From positions 114,035,757 to 114,099,756 of the forward strand of contig CANTUZ010000001.1 of assembly GCA_947846985.1 (NCBI GenBank): a stretch of DNA of 64,000 bases. The letters run 5' to 3'. The DNA comes from Fratercula arctica (taxonomy: Eukaryota > Chordata > Aves > Charadriiformes > Alcidae). This document shows positions 1 to 15,200 of the stretch, piece after piece; position 1 is the stretch's first letter; the number at the start of each line of letters is the position of its first letter. The translations under genes and the position numbers were made by a program. Below the pieces are notes generated by a model that searched no databases, was not told where the DNA came from, and was given only the letters and a program-made list of their open reading frames with translations.

Positions 1-188
1 ACATTACCATCCCAGCATAAAATCAGTGTGAAAGCAAAGTTCACGGTGCATTTTCCTGTTCTCCTCAGTAAGTTACAAGTCAAAGACACATTCTCAGGGC
101 TCCATCACTCTCTTCCTATCAGCAGTATGATTTTATTTAGGTAAGATAGAAATTGTGGAAATGGCTGTAAGAATTAATAAAGTCTCAC

Positions 189-284
189 ATCAAACTGGAT
201 TCCCAGATAATTTACAGTGATCTCAATTCCTCTTGTGACTGGATCGGTCTTCCCCACACGGTCAAATACAATATTGATGGTTGC
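189..284 (-). CDS. GPR89B: GPR89B coding exon 11 (residues 304-335), last in window
   Basis: The exon starts [20 protein letters not shown] and ends at GIQFD. The acceptor is CTTGCAG|GCA and the donor is GAT|GTGAGA. The next exon, expected to open VKFW or similar, is not in the remaining 188 bases on the left. Confidence 0.97.
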
Positions 285-3200
285 CTGCAAGAGAGAGATG
301 GATTTACATTTAAACAAGAAAACAAAAGCATACCTCACTGTTGCACAGGGGACACCTGCATGACTCTTACTTTGTATCACCAAAGAAAGGGGGAGGGGGC
401 GGTCGGATTGTCTAAGAATGTACAAAATGCACACCTGTAAGAATTGCTTGTCTAATGCTCTATACAAACAGATAGCTTTATTTCAACCAAGGGCCAGTTT
501 CTTTCAGAACTTTCAAAATCAGGATTTTAAGGAAACTAGAGCGTTACTTGACGAACTGCATGTATAACATAATCTATGCAGCGTGTGACATTTGCATATG
601 TCCACATAAAACATTAAAACATTTACTTACCATGAAGATTTTCCAGACACAATAGATGGAGAAAAAGTAACCCAAAAAATTAAAGTATTTTCCCTGGAAA
701 GTTTTGGAATACTCTATTCTCTCCTGGAAATACAAAAGGAGGGAGGGGGAACAGAACACACAAAAAATAAATATATCACTTCCACAACAACCCACAACAC
801 AAAATTTTAATTAAGCATTAATAGCAGCAAACACAGTTTTATGCTTCTACACCTCTTAATTCAAATGTTTCTGAACTTAAAAATTTTAATTCAAAAGTTT
901 CTGAATGGCTTTAGGGACGTGGGTCATACTCCAGTGTGTATCTGAACAGGAAGGAAACTGCCATCTAGATCCCAAACGAAAAAGACAGATCCTCACTCCG
1001 CCGCATCACAACATTTCAACATTTACCTGCTGAACAGCTTTCAGTTTCTTGCAACATACATTCTCTTTCAACCTACTCTGGCCTCCCAACACCCATCTGC
1101 GGAGAAACTTTGCTATGTACCTTGGTTGCATGCAAGTCAGCAGTTTCCAGAAAAAGCTGCCGACTCAGCTCTTCCAGGGCATCCACTTCTTGCTGGATAA
1201 GGGACAGATCTGGCAAACCAGCATAGTCAAGGCTAGAATATGTCACAAATTCTTAGTCAGAAACAAAACATTCCCCACTTTCAGCCCAAGGACCATATCT
1301 AATGGTTTGACCACTTTTTTGATCCAGATCAGTTTTTTTGATTAAGTCTTAATGTTCCTTGTAAATACTGCACCCAAAGAAATCTCAAGGATACATATAC
1401 TGCCCACTACATTTAAAGAAGGTAGGCAGTACACAGTATTGAGGCAGTCATGCAACAAGCCTGGGGAATAAATCGCAGAATAGAACCAGAGCTCTCAGAC
1501 TGCAGCTTCACATTGATCAGTGTCCCTTATCACGGAAGTACATCACACATTATGTCACTCTCACACCATCTTCATAAACAAAACTGAGTAACTGCTCCAA
1601 GAGATTAGTGATTATTATGAAGAGTCTTGTTAAACAGCCAAATTCTGATTTGGCTATTCCCACACCTAGTGGGAAAGGAGAGGAAGAAGAGTCCTCAGCC
1701 TTAAATATGCAAACTGCACACTGTAGGTGGTCTGGCAGAAATCGGTGGTAGGCAACTGTAAGTTAGAGAAATACAGACCCTTGTAATTCCTAACAGATTC
1801 CTCTTACCCCTTTCATATGGGCAGAACAATTTCTATCCACCTGTTCCTATCCACGTTTTTGTCACACTGCTGTAGTACCAGTAGCCAGCCTATATCATGA
1901 GAACAATTCATTTGGCCAACAAGTTGCTTCCTGCCCTTCTTTTTCTCACGGCTTTCCAACATGGCAGAAAACCAACTATAGGCTAGGTAAATTGTTCCAC
2001 CAACCCATTGTTTCACTCAAGTATGTCACAGGTTCGTCCCAGAAAAGCGTATTTCAAGTTACGAGAAAAATACACAAGTCAGTCGTATGAGCAGAGGATA
2101 GATCAGAATAGAAAGTTGCCTCCCACAACAGTGATGTGATGGGGTAGACATCCGCAATGTGACAGCGTAAGTGTGCATGTCTGTCCTGTGATCTGCTGTA
2201 CATCTCAACCATGGTGATGCAACAGCACGTTTACAGGGCAGGGCAGCAGCATACAACTCCCGACTGTGTCACAGCAAAATTACATGTCCAACCCCTGGGC
2301 AAAAAGTCAGACAGTAGAGTGCTAGAAAGCAAACTTCCCAGGAGACATTAAGCCTTTTGCTCAGACTGCTGAAACGTGTTGAAACACAAATGCTTTGTAA
2401 CTGGCCCAACTAACACTCATCTCAAAACAGAAGAAAGCTGGAGCCACCTCCCGAGGCAGGGGCCAGCATGCAGATGAAGGATACTTTCACTGCCTGAAAC
2501 AGATGTTGTAACACTTTTTATCATTCCCCAGAAGCCAGTAGGTTTGTTATGCACTTCTCCTCTCTGGAACATTGTCCTATGAGCCACTGCTATCCTGAAA
2601 GAACAGAAAACACAAGTCCTTAGGAATAAAGTATTTTTATAAAAAATCAAAACACAAAAAAAAACCCCAAACACAAAAAAAAACCACCAAAAAACAGTTC
2701 CTTAGAAGACGCTATTAAACTAAATTCACTGCAAACAGATGCCCCCTCTTTTTCCACCCCCCCAAGCACCAATCTTGCTTCATAACATTATCTTGATTAG
2801 CTCTGGAATAGAGCCCAGATCTAATCAAGCAAGATTCAATGAGACACTTACCAAGACTTCCATTCAGAATCCTGCTTCAATCCTTAAAGGAATTTAAACC
2901 CAATTAAAAATAAAGATTAAAATGGTTTTCTCAGTCACATGATTAGTCGCTTTCCTTTCCTCAGACACATGACTGTGTTATCTCAAGTTCAGGAATCGGA
3001 AGACTTCTCATGCTCCTCTCTCCCCTTGAACACCTCTTCTTTATCACTGCACACCCGCCTCCTCCACAGAACCATGGGCGCGGGATGGTATGCAGCAGCA
3101 CCCTCTGACATGCTGCCACTCACTACTACTGGCCTGCATGACAAGCTGTTATGAAGCAGAAACACATAAATCCTTTACTGGACTGAACCACTGGGCGCTT

Positions 3201-6200
3201 CAGGTGATCTGAACATGACTCCTGAAGCTAATTCCAACACTACAGCAGCAGCTGCATGTTGTCCCTCACACCCCCATGTGCACTGCAGCATAATCCCCAG
3301 GAGCAGTGCTGGCTTCTGGCCTCATTCCCTCACATTTCTCCCCATTGAAATTTGTGAGCCAGTTATCCACTCCTAAGCTGAAAACTATTCATAGGATTGT
3401 CAAGGCGATTCATGATTCGACAGTGTTTAGGCCTCTTCTTGTAGCTGCAGCCAGTATTGCTACATTTGGCACAGAACCCTCTTCAAGGTTGTTGATAAGC
3501 AGTGTAATAAAAAAATAAATACCACTCCTCCTTCACATCCAGCAAAAGAAACACCCTTGGGGCACCACACATAACACACATAAAAGCACGTGTGGCCACA
3601 GCCTACAAATAACAGACATCTTAGAACAATTCAGTTCATCCTGATAGCTGCCAAATATAAGAATTGCATTTTTAATCCTTGCTTTTTTCCACAGTACTGG
3701 ATTTGCACATTCCATCCCAAACAATCCACAGCATTGCAGCAAAAATGCAGCTATATCAAGGCAAAGAGCAAAACTGTAAGTATACAAAGGCAAATCTTTT
3801 CTTTTGAGAGGTGACAGGGATCTCTGTACCCACACAGTAGTCAGGCATTCTGGAGACCTCACAGAAAGGATCCCCAGGCAAAAACCACACACTTTGCCTG
3901 TGTACATAACATGAAGCAAAATGAAACAACAGTGTCACAGAATCTAGGCATTTCAAATCTGAGGCTTAGTCACATCATACTTGCAAGCATGAATATAAAG
4001 AACTTGCCAACCTTAGAGGTGAGTTTCCATAAGGTTCTCTCAGGAAGGAGAGAACAATAATTCCCGTGCATCAGGGAAAACAGCTTTCAACAACTATCTC
4101 CTACTGACAAGGAAGCCAGCACGAATAAGGGTTGGTATGAGAAGAAATGTCAAGATCAGCAAAGAAAACAAAAAAGCTTTATGTTCTATTGCCTTACAAT
4201 CCTTGTGTGCGTTGGTAAGTTCTCAGTTATCAGCAGTACTGAAAAGGTGACCGGTAAGTAACTGACAATTAATGGAACTATAGCATTTACCCTACACCGT
4301 AAAATACTGCTATTCCCACTTGTTCTGCCAAATGATTTTTGGATTGCATTTAGACTGATACAAATCTAACTTTTTAAACTCTGCTTCATATGAGCAAATA
4401 GCCCAATTATGCAAGCTGCTGTCAAAGCAAGAAGAGAATAAAATCTACAGAACTCAAGCTTCTGCTATTTCTTGCACATTTCTGAGACTACACAGTTTTG
4501 GGGTTTTTTGTTTGGTTGGTTGGTTGGTTTTTTTAAACACAAATACATGAGCTTCAGTACAATACCCAAACAATTAACACACTTTACATGGCTCTTCATA
4601 ACGGTTAGAAAGTTGCTATATTCAGAAGATTTCCTGGCCACAGGAAGGCAAGAAAGTGCTAGTCAGTTAAAAGTCCCAGACATCCTTACTTTTACCCCAA
4701 CATCACTCTCCCTGGACCAGAGGTCCAAAAACGCTACACAAAACAAAAGAGCACAGAGTCAGAAGCAGCATTACACAAGATCTTTTAACTCTAAAGCCAG
4801 TATTTTACTATGCTCCTAATCAATTAAATCAATTCAACCTGAGTAATTAAATCCTCTCACTATTTTCAGTCTCACCCATGACCACAAATACTGAGTTAAC
4901 ATTTGTTCACCATGTAACATTTTTGAAGGGGAAGAAAAATGTTACGCTTTAACTACACTTTCACAGGCTAATACTGATCAGCAGATACACACGCTGGTGA
5001 CTAATTCAGCAAGGTTAGACTGTCTAAAAGGTCCCTTGTCATATATTAAAAGGTTCCATTGAAACATTAGTGCAACAGAAGTAAAGTCCAAGGGACTGCT
5101 GTGAGAATTCAGTGTCAGACAGTCAAACCTTTAAAGTGACTATGGTACTTATTCTGCATAACTAGTAAGGCATGTAATATGTAATTTGTAACAGCACATA
5201 TCTTTTATGCGTAAATGAAATGACATTGTTTCCGAAAGTAGTTTTTTTGCTTGGGATACATGGAATAAGCTAAACCAACAAAAGCTGAGTTCTGATGGCA
5301 GCTTGTGCACTACACTACATTTACATTAGCAATGTTTTGCAATCCTGCAAAACTGAACTAACGCAAACCTTGTCATTTGCAAGAACATAGCTGTGTCCAC
5401 ACCAGCTCATTAGCCTGCTTCAGCTTTGACCAGAAAACACCAGACCCACAGAGCCAGAGAGCGCTTGATATGTATGAGCCAATTGCCGTACTAGAACTGC
5501 CAGTGAGAGCACCAGCTGCAGTGGCTTGCTCATCAGGAGAGAAAGGTGCCCATCCTACAGGCTAGTCAAGCCGCCATCAGAGAGTTATAATTTGCCTTGG
5601 AGGCCTAATTTGTGCCAATGTAGTAAGAAAGGGTGTTATTTAGTGCATGTCCCCGGGGGAAAAAAACGAAGTTGTGTATCAGGCCCGAATGAAACACCAC
5701 ACAGCCCAACCCAATTCAGCGACCTGTTTCACTGGAAAACGCAGCCCTGACAGGACTAATAATTTTGGTAACTTCAAGACCAATCTTATACCATACTGAC
5801 TGAAACCCCTTGAAATAAATCATTTCATGCTACTGCTGCCTTCTCACCTTTTTTTCTTGCTAACAATCATGTCCATAGTCTGAAGGAGTCGTCGCTCCAA
5901 AGCCAGAATATCTGCATCTGTCACATTCCTGCAAAATGAAGACACCCAATTAGGCCGGCTATCCCATTTCAGAGGAAACATGCACATGCCCAAGAAATAA
6001 AGGAGAGAGAGGCCTGTATAAGGAGAATATGTTTCAGCAATGGAAATGGTTCTAGCACATAGACACAGCAATAGCTGGATTCAGAAAAAAAGTTATGAAA
6101 AAACTTGGATCGATGCTACAGGAAAAGCGGAAGAAAAATCTCAGAAAGGTGGACAAAATATTTCACAAGGCTGCAGTTACCTGAGAAAGTAGGACATGTA

Positions 6201-9200
6201 AGTGTATGGACAGTTGACAGCCCCAAATCCTGACAGCAAAGCCATGAGTGTCACCCCAATCACACCCACACGGCTGATGAGCTGTTCTATAGAGAGGATT
6301 CCTGAGAGAGACAAAACACGGCATTAGTAACCTTGCTCTCTTCACTCTGCTCCACTCTTGGTGCTTCCACAACACACATAGAGCTGCTTAATGAATCTGA
6401 CTGCCTTCCCACCGCAATGACCAGGGTAACATGAAGTACAGTCAGAGACTATGAAAAGAAAGAGGTAGAAAGTCTCCCTCAGAAAGCATGTTACCATGCT
6501 TGGAAACAGGGATAGGAAACTATAGCTACGAAGAAGCTTAAGACAGATCTGGGGAGGACTAACAGTCATTATTTTGGTTCTAAATTAATAAACCATTAGT
6601 GATTGCACTTTGCTGAGGTGGGAGCACAGACCATCCACCAGACACTATAAAGGAGGCATGTTCCGCAGAGCTGCTTCTGCAATAACCAGGAGTGGAGTTA
6701 CCAAGCCAGTTAGTCCAGTCAAACTGGCCCAAAAATGTCTGAACCATAGAGAGGAACCCCTCCCTATTCTGCCAGTTAGAAGTGAACCCCCCAGACCAGA
6801 TGCAATTTGTTCTTGTGGGACAGTGGAGTTATGACAGCATGGGAAGCTTATGCTGCTCCTGGCTGTTCAGTATTCATCTTGGGGGGACATGCACATTGTT
6901 GAGGTGACCACAACAAGCACCAAGTGGACTCTAAAACATATATTCACGTAATACAGCATGAATATCAACCCTGTGCTGTAACCAACACCAAGCACTGAAG
7001 TTGCATTTATTCTTCTCAGCCATTAAACACAGACCTCAACCTGTCTTCTTAGGGTACAGTGCCATGTGCTACTAAACATCACTCACTTTTTTGGGAGCTA
7101 GTTATAGAGCAGCTGCCACACACAGCACATTTGGAGCTTACATGATTGCAAAGCTGAGATGGCCAAGCGCCAAGCCACGTTTCATGCTTCAGAGAAGGGG
7201 AATAACTGATGAAAACACGGCAAAAAGACTTCACAAAGGGAGACTGAGACACCCAGTCATGTGCAGCTGCATAGAGATTTACACGAGCTACAGAATGTGC
7301 TACAACACACTGGCCTTTTGCCCCACACACTGTCAGACCGCAGCAGTTAAAACAGAGATGCCTTCAAAATGACATGACATTCCACTGGTTAAAGCAATAC
7401 TTTCCCGTAACAGTCACAGCAACCTACTCTTGTGATCAGGTCAGATAAAATGAATGTTTTATCAACTCAGATAAAGATACAAGTTCTATTAGAACACTAG
7501 TATGTAACGCATAACCTTCCTCCTACTATGACCTCCCAAACTCAGCTCTGTTAAACAAGCTGCAGAGCAACCAGGGCTCCTGACTCTGAGCCCTGATTGA
7601 TGGTGCGTTTCCCAGATGCAGCACACTGCCATCACCATCCCCAGGCAAGGCACCCCCAGCACAGGATGCCAGTGCACTTGAAAGTGCACCACTAGTCAGC
7701 ACAATTCCCCCGCTGCAGCACAGCACCGTACATGCAGGTGAGCAGGGTAGGGCACACCGAGAAAGACATGCCTGGTAATGAACTGCTGTTCATTAAGCAT
7801 AGCCTCCCATGACATCTTCCTTCACAACAGGATCCCACCTGTCTGAATTGGGTCACCACAAGCACACGACAAAGCCCCGCAAAAGCCTTGTCAGTACATG
7901 CAGGACAGCAGCACCCCAGCAGTACAGCAGGGAAAAAAAAGGCCTAGAATCCTTTGCTCTAACCTTATGTCTACACCTGGTAGGATAAGGCACTGTACAA
8001 CTGTAAAGTGGAGAAATCATCCTGTAAAGCAGAAGTTAAAAACAGAAAAGACCCCACTACTAGTCCTGGAAATCTGCAATTGTTATGCAGCTTCACAGAA
8101 CCTTTCAAGTGATCTGAAGAGGATTACCTAAACCCCATGGCAAAGTTCCCATTGGCTTATTATATTCTGCAAACTCAAGCGTCTTCTGCAACTGAAAGTG
8201 GATACACAGTTTTTCTTAGCAATGAAACACTGGGCAGAAGGATCCACACTGTACACTCGCCATTGTATTTCAGTGGCAAATGACACAATTACAAAACACA
8301 GATACACACTTTCTCTTAGGAAAGTTTTAGGAACACAGATGAAAGGGTGAGCAGACCCTACAGCATTTGGTAACCTTCAATTTTTCTCTTACACAGAGTA
8401 CAGAGTGAAGCAGCCTCCTAGAGAACAGAAAGATTAAGCTGATGGTTATTATGCAGACAGACATATTCACCAATTTGAGTGAAACTAACTGAATTTCACC
8501 TGTTGAGAGCAATATACAATTTTCCAGTGCAAGGGAAGGGGAACTTAAGTTACACAGGTAACCCAGGTGACAAATAGTCTGGTTCTACGGTGTTATAATC
8601 CTCCGGCACATCAAGGTGCCTGCAGGGTTTAATACAGTTAGGCACATGCTGACAACCTCTGTTGGTCACAAACTAGGTCAAGTGCACACAGTATCCTCAC
8701 ACTATAAATACTCTTGGTTCCATGACTGCAACGCAGAGATACCCAAGTTAATTCTGCACATCAATAGCTCTGGCGACCAGCAGAACGTACCAACTCACTT
8801 TCTAGTACCATGAAACCGTACTGCCTCTGGGCTCAGGCAGTGTATGGGCCTGTACCGAAGCCAGCACGTGCTGCCAGATGTGTTGCTGGCTACAGTCTAT
8901 GTAGCTCTGGTGTTTAGGCGCCCTGCCATGTTTTGTCAAGCGGACAGCCACCTACGTGAAATTGATCTGATTTCAGTCACAAGAAACAATAATCTGACTG
9001 AAAAAAGTCAGATGAAGAATTGGTTCTTATATACACTGTGTTCTTATATACACTCGGTTCAGTTAGAACTCATTCATTTCCCTAAAGTTTTCCTGTGGTA
9101 TGGAAGAAAACTAATGCAAATAATTCAAGGTATATCCACCCATTTCTGTCCGCCTGACAACCTTCAGATTGCAGATTTCAAAGCACAGCAGACCCTCAGT

Positions 9201-12200
9201 TGCAAGAACTACTTTCTACAGTCCCAGCTGTAGAGCTGAGATAATAATAGCTCCAAGACAAAAAGTGAGATAACAAAGCCTATTTTCAGGAGGGAAGGAA
9301 TGAACAAGAATATGAAACTCACCATGTTTTGGGCTGAGGATGGGAAATGGATCCCCCAGCTTCCAGAAGAAATACATAAACGTCAACCACAGAACACATG
9401 CAAAAAGCAGCTTCTGTCTGTGCACTAATGGAGAGAAAAAAACCACAACAGTATTTTAAAGAAGTTCTTCTTTAGGGCTCTTTCAAGCTTGCAAAATTGC
9501 TACATCGGTCCAAAGGCTATTTGAGTACAGATGCCCAAAACAGATGTCAACTGACAGCTACAGCTAGCAGTATGCACCCCTTCACTTCCTACAGAACCTC
9601 CATTTGCAAGCGCTAATGCAGCAACACACCTCTTTGGCTTTTCCCCACGGATGTATGAAGAGGGCTGCACTATGAACAGGGATCAGTTAGCTGTGTCTTT
9701 CTTGTGTGACCCTGAACATGAAACTTGAAAAACTCACCTTCATGCCTAAACTACACATTTAATACTCCCAACCTACATGCCTAAGTTTAATACAAAGGAA
9801 CGATAACTATCAATAGCTCAATGGAAAGCGTCCATTAGCACACAGAAGAGGCCTCATACAGACAGTAGTAAGCAAAAAAAGCAAAAGTAATTTATTGAGC
9901 TTCTTTGTCTCATTTCTTTTACCCCCTAGCAGAACAACACAGCCTTGCCAAGGGTTCCAGGGTTTGGCTGCAAGCTTAACATTGGAAACCAGCAAATTCC
10001 AGTAACATTAAAGCGCTCAAATTTGTCAAAACCCATAAAGAAAAGCTACATTTGTTGGGGTCAGGTAAAGTATCTCCTAATTGCCCAATAAACAGTTCAT
10101 GCTAAAGCATTATGTTCCAAGGAGAAGTTATGCAGACAGAACAAAGCCAGTGGAAGGAGGGAGCTATGGGGCCAGTGACCAACACATCTCTCTCTCAGAA
10201 AAGTTATTTCTCATTTGCATGCGTAGTCTCAAGTTAGCAGCCTCGCTGCCATAAACCAAGTACTCACATAGTCTGATATTGCTCACAACAAAGTAACCAA
10301 TGTAGAAGGGCACCATGAAGACTAAGATGAGCAAAATGACACACAGGTTCAGCTTCCAGTGAAAGTATCGAGAGCTAAAATAAAGCCAAAATACTGATTA
10401 GCACGCTATCATAATACAAGTTTCTCACAGACAATTGCATGTCAGTGCAATCCTTTCAACTACATCAGATATTGGATAATATTGGCCTAGCATATAGAAT
10501 ATTCTGGATTTTGTTTGTTGTTTGTATTGGGGAGAGGTTGGTTGTTTTGTTTTTTTAATACAGAGCTCAAGAATCTGTATTTCAAAATTAACAACTATCC
10601 AGAAAAACAGACTGGGCTATTTTATCAAATACTGTATTTTCTACAGTGACTTCTGACAGTTGCAGCACAGTTCATTTGATTTACTGCTTATCTAGTTGAA
10701 CAGTAAATCAAAACTAAGTATAAGCAGTAATTAATTTTGTAATGAGTAGCTGAGTCAAAAAAGGGCTAATTCAAACTGAAAATATTTAAAATATTTAATG
10801 TTCATAATTCAACGTTTCACTTCAAAGTGAGCTGTCTTATGTGCAAGACATTGCAAAGCAAGAATTTAAAAATACACATATATATCAAAATGATCAATAC
10901 TCCTCTGACCAAAGGAGATTAGTCAAACGTAGATGAGATTCACCTTGGCTGAACTGCCTTTTCTCTTAGCTTGAATAGAAAAATACGTGTCCTGTTCCCA
11001 ACATTAACTCATATCCTCTTATGCCTGGTGGAAGGAGAAATTATGAGGATCCTTGTCACTTTTTCCTAGCTAATTCAGAGGCAAACATTTTCATGTATAT
11101 TGATGTCCATCCCTTTATCAAAGCTTATAAAAGCATTCTCCTCAGTGATGTCTCTGGCTGCAAGCTGTACTGATTAATCACACACAGTCAGAACTAACAT
11201 TACCTCTTATCACTTTTGTATTTCCCTTTGAACTCCTTTCAGTGCTCTCTCGTACTAGTGTGATGAGAGAGAATAAATAGGAAACCCAGCTAGCCTCTAC
11301 GTGTTACTGTTCTATCTTCTCTTTCCTACTGAGTTCTGAAGTAGACAGTTTTAAAATCCCCTTTATGTAGAAGTATTCACCCTATGCCAAGGGAGGATGT
11401 GCCTTTGATTCACAAATACCACATTATTACAGAAGCAGTTTTCACTTCCTATAGCTTCACATCTTACTCGCTGCCCTGGCCACCATAGAAAAAGTAGCGC
11501 GTATAGTTTCTATAGTCCTTAACGCCTGAAAAGTGCTCTTCAGCACGATCTGAAGCTTCACAACACTCCCATAAAAGAAACCATTTCTTTTAACTTCACA
11601 AATGGAAAAAGTCAAAGACTAAAGCCTTGCCCTGAGGACCTAGACCACACTAATAGCAACTGCATGAAAAATGGGGAGCTCATGACTTCTAGTCTCATGT
11701 TCTGTCAAATAAACAAATCCTGCTGCTCAAACATTTTTGTTGAGCTGTTGACAATTTTCTCACTCAATTTCCCCAATCCAAGACTAATCCATTCATTTTG
11801 AAGTTGGACTGAAGCCGCTGAACAAAAGACAGGCTAGGCCTTTAGTGAGCTCCCAGACTCACCTGCTGTTCAATACCCCCAAAATCTCAAAGATGATGAG
11901 TTCAAACATGGTACAAGAGAAGGCAAAAGTCACAGAGAAGATCACCTGGACCACATACTGTCGCACCTGCAATGGAGAAAACAAGCCAGAGGCATCAGGC
12001 ATTTCCATTCCTAGAATGGCACCCGGATATCCCTCAGGTAACAAATCACAAGGCATACTGGCACACAAATGGGTCTCTTGCTTCAAGGCACCTTGCCCCT
12101 TATCTAAACAGGAAGAAATAAACAGCCTGTTGGAAAGCAGAGGGCAAACTCATAGGTTGCTCGCTATTACGCTGATTGCAGCTACTTGCACGTTTAACAG

Positions 12201-15200
12201 AGATGTCTTACACAGAAGGGATGCAAGCAAGCAATGCCCTCTGTCAACTTGACTAATGACAGACCCTTGCTAGCAGAGCTCTTGGATCTTAACCTTAGAT
12301 TTAAAAATAAGATCCATATCAGAAAAAGCTTTTCGGGTCTGAATTTGGCTCACACTTAAGGCATCTGTGACCTAGACTATATTCTCTCATATCCCTCTAG
12401 GGATAAGAGAATGCAACGGTTTTACCCCATCCAATTCCCTCAAACAATTAAGTCACAATGAACACACCTCACAGAATTTAAAGTCAACCACTGAATTCGG
12501 TTTTGTCACAAAAATTTTATAATTAAATAAGGCAGGCTTACTCAAGCAAAAGGCAAAACAGTTTCCTATTACCCCTGCACCTCCTCCACTTTTTTTCCTT
12601 TAACAGTAGCCAATATGGAAACTTTCATTGGCCCTAGAAGAACCCATTTCCTCAGATATCTAGGAGTCTTTGAAACAGAAGCACAAGAGGAAATTAAAAA
12701 GACAGTAACTGTAGAGACAATTAAAAATAAGATAACAGGGCTAAAGAGAGGAAGAAGGACAAACGCAGTTTCAAAAGTGTTTCTATAATTGGGAGTAATT
12801 TTTAAGATATAGAACTGTAATGAAAGGCTTCTTCTCACCTCATAATCCTTGAAGAGCTTACGCATGAAGAATAGCCACCCAAATCCAAAGAACAACACCT
12901 GCAGAAGAGATGAAGCACTTAACATTTGTAACCAGCAACTTGCAAAATACAAAGCTACTTCGCTACTGACCACAGATGAAAAATATGGAAGGAAAAGAGC
13001 TGGGCCAAACTACTCAAGATCCACAAAAGATTAAAACTTAATACGGTATCATGGAGGGAAGAGTATTTTAGATGTTCAAGCATAGCATACACAGAAGGCT
13101 ATGACATTACAAAAGATCCAGTCAAGACAGCCTGTTTCTGTATTCCGAAGTTCTCAGAATTCCTCAGTTCCTGGCCTGCCAGAATCCTTAGCACTGTTGT
13201 TTCTCGTTTCACTCTTCTAATCTGCAGAATTAAAGTTCATACTTTTTACAGGAAACACTGTAATGGAGGCAAAGTAAACACCTGAATGTCCACAGCACAC
13301 ACATCTTCTAGGGATGAGCAAATTTTATAAAAATATCTGCTGCTTCTTTAAAACTAGAAGTACATTCAATTTTTATGGAGAGGTCTTAACACTAGATCTG
13401 GTTATACACTGATACAACATTGAAGAAAGGTGTTAAAAGCACCTTTAAGGTAGAGAAAAGGCAGTGTTGAACGCCTCAAACCACAATTTGGAGTTGCAGA
13501 AAGTCACATAGAAAAGGTAGGTAAAGCAGGAGAAGTTAACTATGCTTTGCATTTCAACGGCTCTCAGAGCACTTTACAAAATTCAGTTTCAATTTAATTT
13601 CAACAGAGACCTGAGGAGATGGACTTAATATCACAGCTATTTTACAGATGAGTTAAATGAAATAAATACAAATTAAGCAATGTGGTCAAAACTGTAATTA
13701 CCCATCTTCAGCCAGAAAAAGGAGACTGTGTTGTCAGGCCTTCCAGGGGTAGTCCTGTCTATTCTGCAGAAAACGTGCGCAAGGATTTAAAAGAATCCAA
13801 GCAAAAAGAGAATTCTGAAGATGCTACATATTTTTTATAAGGGTAGTTTTGACCAAAGCAAAGAGAAAAAACAACATATGTCAGAAAGCATGCGACAAAA
13901 AGTATTTCTTCTCAAGGGCCCATGGAAAAGGCCAGACCATTCTGGCCCCCTGTGGAGACAAGAAACTTTCAAAGACAAAACCGCAGGAATCATTGCGGGT
14001 GATTCCACTGTGCATCAGGAGCAATTGGATTCCAACAGCAGCAAAGGTAATAGAAGAACATGATTTACAGACAAAGAATACCTGGAAATCTGGGCAAGGA
14101 AGATCAAATATATTTGTCTTGAAAGAAGAACTGAAATAGGAATGAGGTCTAGTGATTAGTAACAGCTGGCAAAACTTGTTTGAGGAGAACTTCAGACTTT
14201 AAAGTAATTGGTAGCAAAAAGAAAAACATAAGATACTCCACAGCCTACAGGTCATAAGTCAAAGAAGTATGATAAGCAAGTGATATTTACACAAAGTAAT
14301 TCCATATTTAAGAGTGTAAAAGAGGAAACAGGTAGAGGCAAACGCCTCAAAACAAAATAAGTAAATAAAGTAAAAGAAAGAAAAGAGGAGATAATCAAGT
14401 ACAATCAAGTTATATATAAAGATTAGATTTCCCTTGTGTTAGGGACTGTACTAAAACACAGAAAGGCGTTATCTTAAAAGTTCACACTCTAAGATACCAC
14501 AGGTGAATGTGACACCTGAAGATTCTCGAGCATTTGACAATTACATGGAGCAATTTAAATACCTATCTTGATACTTTTGAAGATGATGGGAAGATGCAAA
14601 GCTGCCATCACAAATGAAAGAAAAGCTATTAGGTAAGTTAGATCTTGGGATGCAAAGCAAATGACAGGAGCAAAAATCAAAGCATTATCAAGTAGGAGGA
14701 ATGGCCAAAAGCTGTGCTTTCCTGAAAACTGTCAAGAAAACTACAGCGTTGTGTGTGAAAGTCTACATGAGACAACCAACTGATGTTGAGAGGGAAAAGG
14801 TCCTCTTTCCTCAGCTCATCCCTCCTCATTACAGAACAATAATTTCACACCAGATCTGAAGCTTATCAGATCCCTCTGTGATCCCGTTACTTATTTAAAC
14901 CAAATACTGGAGAGAGCACAAATAAGAGAGTATGACGGTGCAGCAAAGAAAAAGTGAAGAGGGAGCACAACTTTCTCCTTTTGGCAGAAGCAAACAGTTG
15001 GACCACCTCAGTTGCCAGACAGGCAGACAGAAGGAAAGGCGAGATGCTTACTGAGGAGAGGGCGGGGTAGCCAGGAAGAGACCACAGTCAAAGGGAACGC
15101 AATGGCGAGATAAATTACCAGCAAAAAAAGCTAATGAAGAAGGAGGGGGTATTTCCATATGTTAAGACCACAACCCACTTCGTAATGATAAAGACAGGAT

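Noticed and set aside
1..188. The next GPR89B exon (after residue 335)
   Set aside because: Neither the expected sequence nor a suitable acceptor is present in the first 188 bases.
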